DNA from: Echinococcus granulosus
Taxonomy: Eukaryota; Platyhelminthes; Cestoda; Cyclophyllidea; Taeniidae
Length of the DNA: 64,000 nt
Direction of reading: 5' to 3'
Assembly (NCBI RefSeq): GCF_000524195.1
Contig: NW_020170383.1
Location: 87,111 to 151,110, forward strand
In this document: piece after piece, positions 40,901-49,900 of the stretch
Position numbering within the stretch: the first letter of the stretch is position 1
Layout of the letters: each line of letters starts with the position of its first letter
Notes under the pieces: model-generated
Told to the model about the DNA's origin: nothing
Seen by the model: only the letters and a program-made list of their open reading frames with translations
Databases searched by the model: none
Translations under genes and position numbers: made by a program

Positions 40901-43900
40901 TCTATTGTTGCAATGACTCTAAACGCGCTGGGCAACCTAACGGCCGTCCTAATGATCTCCATTTTCGTCTTTGCGGTACTGGGAATGTCGTTGTTCGGAG
41001 AGAGTTACCACCAATTTACAAATGTTACGCGTTTCCCTGAACGATGCGGAAAAATACCCCGATGGAATTTCTGCGATTTTACGCATTCCTTCATGATTGT
41101 CTTCCGTGTTTTGTGTGGCGAGTGGATAGAATCTATGTGGGACTGTCTTGAGGTAAACGGATGGAGCTGCACGATCTTCTTCCTCATGACCATGGTCCTT
41201 GGTAATCTGGTGGTACGTGTGGGCCTTTTTAGCATAACTCATTTATCCCGTCTCAACAAGTATTTCGGAACGCAAAGCATTTTTCACTTATTGCACTTCT
41301 TCAGGTTTTACTTTCTACTCTAATAGCACCTATATAAAGGCTAGTACTAATTCTGTGCCATCAACCGAATATGTCTGAAGACACCGCAGATGAAAAATTA
41401 CCGTTATTTTAGAGAAGGAAGCTAAGAATGCAAAATATATGGCATTTTTAGCAAAATTAAACCATATCGCTTCACTTTAGACCCTCATAATTTTGGCGAT
41501 TATCTTTGTTCATCTTACGAAAGTCGTCAAAAAGTGGTGATTTTGCGTCAAGTTAATCAGTTTTCCACTGCATCACACGAAAAAAGGCACGATATTTTGG
41601 GTGCTATTTGAGTCAAACCGCCTTATTTTTAGAGTCTTTAGCTTATAAAGATACGTATTATTGTATTCAACTAAAAATAGTCATATTTTGTGTACATTTT
41701 ATTTCCACTCGCATATTCTTAGACCTTATTTTGATAAACATATACTGGTGGCGAATCCATATCAAGTGTCGAGGTAAAAGGAGAAGATTTATTTACAGAG
41801 TAACACAAAACAATGAAGACATCCATATTTCGAGGTAGAAAAATACAGCTGAGCTCAGAGGTTACTCCTTAGCATAGTATTTCGCTAAAACAAGAGTGGT
41901 TAGCATACGTTAGGGTTTTTAACACTGCATACAATTGGAATTACTTGATAGACGACTTTTTATCCTTTTTTAAAGGTATGTGTAAAAATGACTTTTAAAA
42001 GCCTGTTTGTATAAATGCCATTTTTAGACTAATGCTGTTTCTTGGTCATGGGTAAGGTTTGGCTTGGCTGAAAATCTCACTTGAAGTCTCATTTCTAAGA
42101 GAATTAAATAACTTTCCCACTTTCAAAAAGATGATTTTACCAAAAAAACCGTTATTTTGAGTAAATGGTGAGATTGGGCTTTTAACTTAATGATATGGTC
42201 GTTCGCTTCCATTTAATGAAATCCATTAGTTTGTGAGGAAATTTCTAGGAACTTGCCAGATAAAATGCCCATGAAGATAACGCTACAGAAAAGAAACACC
42301 ACCTTCAACCATAATCAAGCCCAAATCTTTTGGGTTTGAGTTCTCGACTTATTACAAAATAATTATTTTACACATTACAATCATTTCAATGCACACATAT
42401 TTGACAAATATGTTGTGAAAACACCGATTTTGTGAACATTCTGAATCCATAAAATATCCAAAGCCGGTTAGTTTGATATATTGAAGTAATGCATTTCAAC
42501 AGCGCTGTTGAAATGCGTTCATGCCCTTCAGATTAATCGCATTTACAGACTTGTCTCGCCTTGAAAGTAGATTATACATTATACATTTTGTTTGTTAAAA
42601 GGAGCGCGCTAAGCGAAATTTACCCAGTCAAAAATGTGGAGCCCCGAGTCTTCTCCAAACTCTTGGTAATTCAAAGCAGTATCCAAGATCCCTTATTAAT
42701 AACGCACGGAAGGGATGTCAGGCTACTAGCATAATCCAATGGCCATGCCAGAGAGCGCAAGTGAAACCTGAAGAGAATGAAGTGCCTGCATAGACAAAAA
42801 CACAGTAGCCACGTAACTGCATTCGCTTTTTTCAAGGACTTGGCCCTTGCCAGAAAGCTAGGTTATTTCTGAAAGGGTTTGCTTAACTACTCATTTCTGC
42901 TGCAATTTTTTAATATAAGAGGAAAGATTATGCTCCCGCCATCCCATAATTATGCAGTTCTTTTTTAAAGCTAGTCAATGAAACCTAAGTCTAATCGGTT
43001 GAAGCATAATGTCCTTCTTGACATACTGATAAGCGAGTAAGAGTTGTTTGCAAATGCTACAGAAGAGGCCAGAAATTGCGTAAACCACTTTTAACCTCTC
43101 TCCAGGTACTAAGCTTGTTCCTGGCTCTTTTGCTGAGCTCCTTCAGTGCTGAGAGCTTTCAAAAGGAGGAGGAGGCAGGCGATCACAATAAGCTGCAGGC
43201 AGCATTTGATCGCATCTACCGTTTCGCCGTCTGGATGAAGCTAAACATTCAGAAAGTGTTTACTCCCCGAAGACGCCGATGTTGCTGTAGAAGTGGGTCA
43301 GTATTGTTAATGGCAAACAGAATGAGGAAATTTAAGCTTGACTTTACAGAAAATACCTTATAATGATGAAGGATGAGCCTTCACCATTTGAGAAAGTCAT
43401 ACTCAACACTTGAAGTTTCGCCTCAAATATATTGTCACCCTATCTGGCTTTAATGCTTTTGCCTAAAGCACAGTGTAATATAGACTCTTCATAGAGTTTT
43501 GCAAAACAAATCCTTATTTTGATTTATTTTTCTTCCATATAATATCCTTTGCTGTGCTCAGTTGTAAACTCTTGTTCAGCGAAATTTCATTGACCTTTAG
43601 GACATTAGTGTCTCATTCAATTTCTCGTCTAAACGACATCGCAGGGTTTGGGATAGTTAGTGATGGATTAAAATATTCCTACTCTGCAAAACGATTTGGA
43701 CGCATCTATGGTCTCACAAAAATTGTTCAAAAGCATGTGGTTTCATTTGATAGCTAGAGCCCGGCTCCACTCAAAACTGTCAAATATATCATTGCTCAAA
43801 CCTTATAAAAACTGGCATTTGGCACTTTAAGGTCTTACAAGTAGGGTGCGAGCAAATTTAATCCCATCTCATAGATCTCATATCATGGGTTGTCAACGCG

Positions 43901-46900
43901 AAATAAAATATCATCCTACAATTTTTCGCAGGTCCAAAAATATGAACCATATCGAGTATGGAACTCAGTTAAACCACTTGAAATCAGCTGCATCAAAGGA
44001 TATTGAGGAGATCGATGTGGTTTTACAAAATCCTATCACTCTGCAGGATTCCCTGGCAGGTACTTGATTTTATCATTCGATATTTCTTCTAATTTAATCA
44101 TTTTGGAGTGTGTTTAGCGCCTTGAGATTTCCTTGAAGATAAAAATGAAGACATGATACTAGAGCAGAGCATAGTTTGCCGACGTACGGAGGAGTTGGGG
44201 GTCTATTGGCGGAGCCTTATTTGCCCTCAAAACCAAACTGAGGGTTAAACAATCAAAGCATTACACGGCCCTTTGGAACCTTGATTTGAGCTTCATCTCC
44301 GGTGCTCCCCTCAGTCAACCTCCTGCGTCGGCTACCACAACGTAGTCGATGCCTTAGGAAAAGCATCCACGAACCGTTCACCCCAGCCATTGAAATTGCC
44401 AGCAACTAAGGATATATTTGACCGCAGCATCACTGATTCTCCTTGTCAATTCCACTGGATTTGAAGTTCTTCCCTGCCTTTTCACTGTGTAGGGGGGTAA
44501 TGGGAGATGCGTTAGCCATCAAGTATGTCGATTGCTGGTCAAACGAACATTGGCCTAAAAGTAGAGCCATTTGGTAAATGATAAGAATTAGAGCAGTGTT
44601 GTAGGAATAAGGTGTCGCGCCTATTCCTCTTCGCTAATTTGTTCGTACTTCAGAGATGCCCACCCAAATCCATCCTATTATATCCAGCTATTAGAAGGTG
44701 GAGGAGGTATCTCGTGTTCACTTCATTGACATCTTTACACAGGTAATACACACAGCTCCATAACGAAATATTTCAGGTGATTAATGGTAAGCTCCGCTTA
44801 AGTTTTTAATAGATTTCCTGCAGAACACAGGATTGAGAACATTACCGACGGTAGACACCATTTTCACCCATTCTGATGGAGGCGCTCACCACTCCTTCCA
44901 TCCGCAGCATATGCCCTTCTTCCGTCAACTTAGGGCTTAGCATTCAGCAATAGAAATCTAGGTAGATGCCCTTTAGTAATGCGTTCGCTTTTCTGTGCCA
45001 CCACTGTTGTAACCTGAAGCTTCCCTGGTGGAGAAAGAAGACATAATACGAGGGCGACATATGTATTGCGGACGTACAGAAGGGCTGGGAGACTAACGGT
45101 ATAGCCTGGAGACCATGTCGCCTAGCGGAAGTTGCCTTGGCACCATAACGAGCCCTTAAATAGATAATCAAAATATCACAAGTAGTCTAGTTTGAATGTT
45201 AAGTAAACATCAGCATGCTGTTTTGGTGAAGGCGATTGTTTGGTCTGATTTTTTGTTAAACAATTTCAGCACCGGAACTTAAATTCAAATCACGAAGTTG
45301 TGGACATTCACCAGAAAGTGTCCAAATTCTACGGAATGAGTGAGTTGCCCTTTTTTGGACTCCTAACTTGAACCAACTTGAAAAAAAAATATTCATCCCT
45401 GGAAGGTTTTTACGAGGATATAAACCTCTAATCGTCTTTTCTTGCCCGTTTAGCGACTTAGCAAAAAAGACGGAAACCGATTTTCCCAAATGAGTAAACT
45501 GATCAAATAACATCTGGAAACTTGTTTCTTTAAGTCTGTCATTTGTATGCAAGATTCCTATGGCAAAAAAAACGTCAAAATGGCTTATGCTTGTGTGTTA
45601 GCTTTAATCCCCGAATCGACTCCAACGACTCCATTTTTCAGTTCCCCCGGTACACCTGACCGAAAAACTTCAAGTTTTCCAATGGACATTCAGGAGATTG
45701 ATGCTACCGATGGCAAAACAGAAGAGGCCGACGACGTAGAGGAGATCCTAGAGGCAGAGTCTGTGGATATGGCTTTTTGGGAGCATCCGGAGGATTGTTG
45801 TGCACCGTGGATTTGGAATCAGATCGGTCCTCTCTTCAAGAGCTGCCTGGACTCGAAAATGGGATCTGTGTGGCGACGCCTGCGACAAGTGTGCTACTAC
45901 ATTGTAGAAAATCGCTATTTTGAAAGCTTTATCTTCATAATGATAATTATCAGTAGTGGAACTCTAGTAAGTCACTCAATTTGTTTTATGAGACTACTAA
46001 ATGATAATTGGTTGTTTTGAAGGTCAAGCATTTGATTGGCTGTGAAATAATCTAATACAACAACAGACACTCGACATTTTGGCCTCACAAAGTAAAAAAA
46101 GACTTTTTTCTAAAGATCTCATTGGGCGAGAACCGAAGGCGTTTCACCACCTACTGTGTAGTTGTTAAAGATGGTGCTATGCCCGGAACATGGTCAAATC
46201 AAGTGCCCGATCCTCCTACACCATTTTAATTTCTAAGGCTTTGAATAGTTCTTAAAGGAAATCATAGCCTAGAAGAAAAATTCGCTAAAATACATTGTGA
46301 AATAAACGCAACTCTCCATCGAAAGCCTGACGGTTTCATATCACACCACCTATCAAAAACGGCCTTGTAGACTAATTTCCAGCGTTTTCCAGTTTAGGAC
46401 ATCAGCGGCTTTATAAATCAGCCCTTTAAAGCATTTCAAAACCCCAAATTTTGGTTGAATTGTTGACTGTAGACAAGCTCGTTTATTAGATATATCAGTA
46501 TATTCCTGAACTCCAGAGGAGGTGCCAGTTTTCCCACCTAAAATATTCCAATTTAGGCACTCGAAGACAAGAACCTCCCCTCCAGACCGCGACTGAAGAT
46601 GGCACTGGACTATATGGACAAGTTGTTCACCTTCATCTTTCTGATGGAGATCATTCTCAAGTGGTTTGCCTATGGTCTACGCAAATTTTTCAGTGATGCC
46701 TGGTGTTGGCTCGACTTCACCATTGTCACGGCAAGTAGCGGTTTAACTTTTCAACGCAGTGGAAGTTACCACTCTTCCACTTTCAAGATAAAGAAGAACA
46801 GGGATTTAGGAAGTGGCTTGATGCTTTAAGCTACAAGGCGTATTTTAGGGTAACATAACATGCCAGTGAGCATTTCAAAGCTATATGAGGCTATTTTAAG

Positions 46901-49900
46901 CGGCTTTTATGAATTTAAGTGTGGCATTGTCTTTGAGGTTTACAGAATCTCACTTGCCAAGCTACTCCGGAGACTCAAAATGAGGCTTTTTACACTGCGA
47001 CCTTAAAGTGCAATCCTGTGTTGACCGGATGTTTTCCTTTTAACCCCATTTGATTTACTTTGCGCCCTTAAATCAGTCTAAACTGTTTCGCCAAGCCTAC
47101 TTACCACCTCATGGCCCGTAGATTAAATGAGAAAAGAGTTTTTTGCTTTCAAATTTTCTACTTGTAATATACAAAGATTGCTGCCAGTTAAAAGTTTCAT
47201 GTTCAAATGAAGCCCTTTACCCGTCTCTACTGGTGATGTAAAGAGGGTTGAAGGGCTTATGTCAGGTCTACTCTGCCTTATGGAGAATTTGTAAGGATTT
47301 TTTTTCTTCTACTGTCCATATCACAGATTGCTGTTACAAGTATGATATTGAGCTATGGGAAGGAGGATGGAAAATCGAGTATGAATTCCTTCAAGGCGAT
47401 GCGAACACTACGAGCTCTGCGTCCGCTGAGGGCTCTCTCACGATGGGAGGGAATGCGGGTAGGTCTTTGCAAGGAAGATTTTAAATTCGTCTTCCACTCC
47501 CTTAAAATACTCTAATGCTACTTGTTATTTACCTTAGATTGTGGTGAATGCATTGTTACAAGCAATTCCCTCCATTTGCAACGTTGTCTTGGTCTGTTTT
47601 GTATTTTGGCTCATATGCTCCATCATGGGAATGCAATTATTCGGTAAGGGTCTTGTATTAGACTAAATTAAGGATGATTACAATTTTTTTCTCTTCTCGT
47701 AGCTTAGATTGTCTTTCATTTACTGCTTTTATCACTTTCGGCCAATCGCTTACATGCATATATGCCGCTCCGAGGCTTCCCTGAAGTCCTGGTAGTGTGG
47801 CTAGAGATATAATACTGACATACAGAAGGTCTGCGAGTCTGCTGGCCTACTACCGAGCAGAAGCACAATCTGGAGAGATCTAAGTGCCTGTATGATCAGA
47901 CACAGAGCATTGCATAGTCCCTCTCTTCCCTTGGGCGTCGTCTCCAGTGCTCTCCACGGTCATCAAAGTAGTAGACGCTTTAAAAGTACCCACGAATTAG
48001 CCGCATCAGTCATCGAATTTGCACACAACTGAGGGGACATTTGACTTCAACATCAGAAGGTGTTTTGGTAATTCCACTGGATCTGGAGTTTCGTCCTGTT
48101 TTGGAACTGTGTCGGGGAACGGAGGGAGATGCGCTGTTCTCTTACTACTGGGGACGGGATGATGCTTTACACCTCAACCATCTCATACGCCCATCGCCAT
48201 TTAATAAAAATCGAGGCTTAAAATTGTTGCGCCTATTCCTCCTTGCTGCGTTGTTCCCACTTCAGTGCTCCCCAGTCATGCATCCATTTGGTTCAATTCG
48301 GCTGGTAGAGAGGTGGAGGAGGTGTGACGTATTCATTCAGCTGACATCTTCATGTGGGTATCGTAGACAGCTCCGCAACGAACTTTTCCTGCTGGTTCAC
48401 AGTTAGCGTTGCTTCAGTTGTTTATAGCATTCTTGCAGACCACGGAACTGGAGTAGATGGCAAAAGTCGACGTCATTTTCAGCCCTTCTGCTAGCTGTCG
48501 TCACCGATGCAGCATATGTCCTTCTTCTGTCATGTTAAGATTTACCATTTAGGGATGGAAATCAGGATAGTTGTCGTTTAGGATCGGGTCCACTTGTCCC
48601 TGCCATTACTGCAGCGAAGTTGGAAGATGGCATAACGCGAGAGCAGAATATGTATTGCCGACGTAGAGAGGGGCTTGGGAGCTACTATCATAGCCCGGAG
48701 GTTATGCCACCGAGGGGAAGTTCAATCTGCGGAGACTTAGGCGCAGAGTAAAACAACCTCTCAGAGCATTACACAAAAAAGTGTAGTGATATTAAGATGA
48801 TGTCAAACAACTCTGACCTTTTATAAATAAGAGGAATCCAGGCCGCATAAAATCTCTTCTCTAACGAGAGTGGGCGTTCCTGTTATTGCGGAAGCCTCAT
48901 GATTATTTCTAAGTCACAAAATGACCGCAACCTTGCATAATGCCTTCTGTGAATTAAATAGGAGAAGAAAGTCGAAGTGAATTCCTGTGATACCTATTTC
49001 CCCAGAAAACTGAATGCTTCTTTGTGTAGGTGGGAAATTTAGGAAGTGTGTCAGTGAGGCGACCGGAGAACGACTACCAGCAGATCAGTATCCCAATCGC
49101 ACGGTGTGTGAACTTCACAAGAAGCTCTACAAAAATGTCAGTTGGGATAACTCCAAAATCAACTTTGACAATGTGCCCAACGGTTTCCTTGCTCTGTTGC
49201 AAGTGGTAAGTTCCATGTCCACGCTTTCATGCTCCTCCCTCCTACCCCCCGATAATGCCTACAGGGATGAAACTCGCCCATCATCGTCAACATAGTCAAG
49301 TCATTTACAGCCTGGATGTATCAAATTTTTATATCATATTTTAAAAATTCCCTTAAAATTTTTTCAAAAGAGGTTTTACTACTATTTGAAGCCCTCCCTT
49401 TCCCAAATAAGTGAGGATTTGTTGCCCACCGTTGTAGGCCACATTCAAGGGATGGATTGAGATCATGTCCGACGCCGTTGACATAACCGATGTGAGTGTT
49501 GCAACACACTATTCACATGTCATTTGTTTTGTTCCCTTTTTTAGAAGGGGGAAAATACAAATTCTTTGCCTTTACCACTTTCAGTATGATCAACAACCGG
49601 TGTACAATAACGCCACCTCCTACTACCTCTTTTTCGTCCTCTTCATCATTGTAGGATCGTTTTTCACACTCAACCTCTTCATTGGTGTCATTATCCAGAA
49701 TTTTAATATGCAGAAAAAGAAGGTAAAGTCAGTCGCTTTGTTGTCCGCAGATTGCACTAATCCTTTGTTTGACTGGTGTCAGTGGAGACGGTTTGTAGTA
49801 ATGGGGGATATTTCAAGGTCCATAACATTGCCACAGCTCTAAAAACGCCTCCTTATTATTCCTCCCATACGGATACTTTTTTTCTAACATTAATTGTAAA

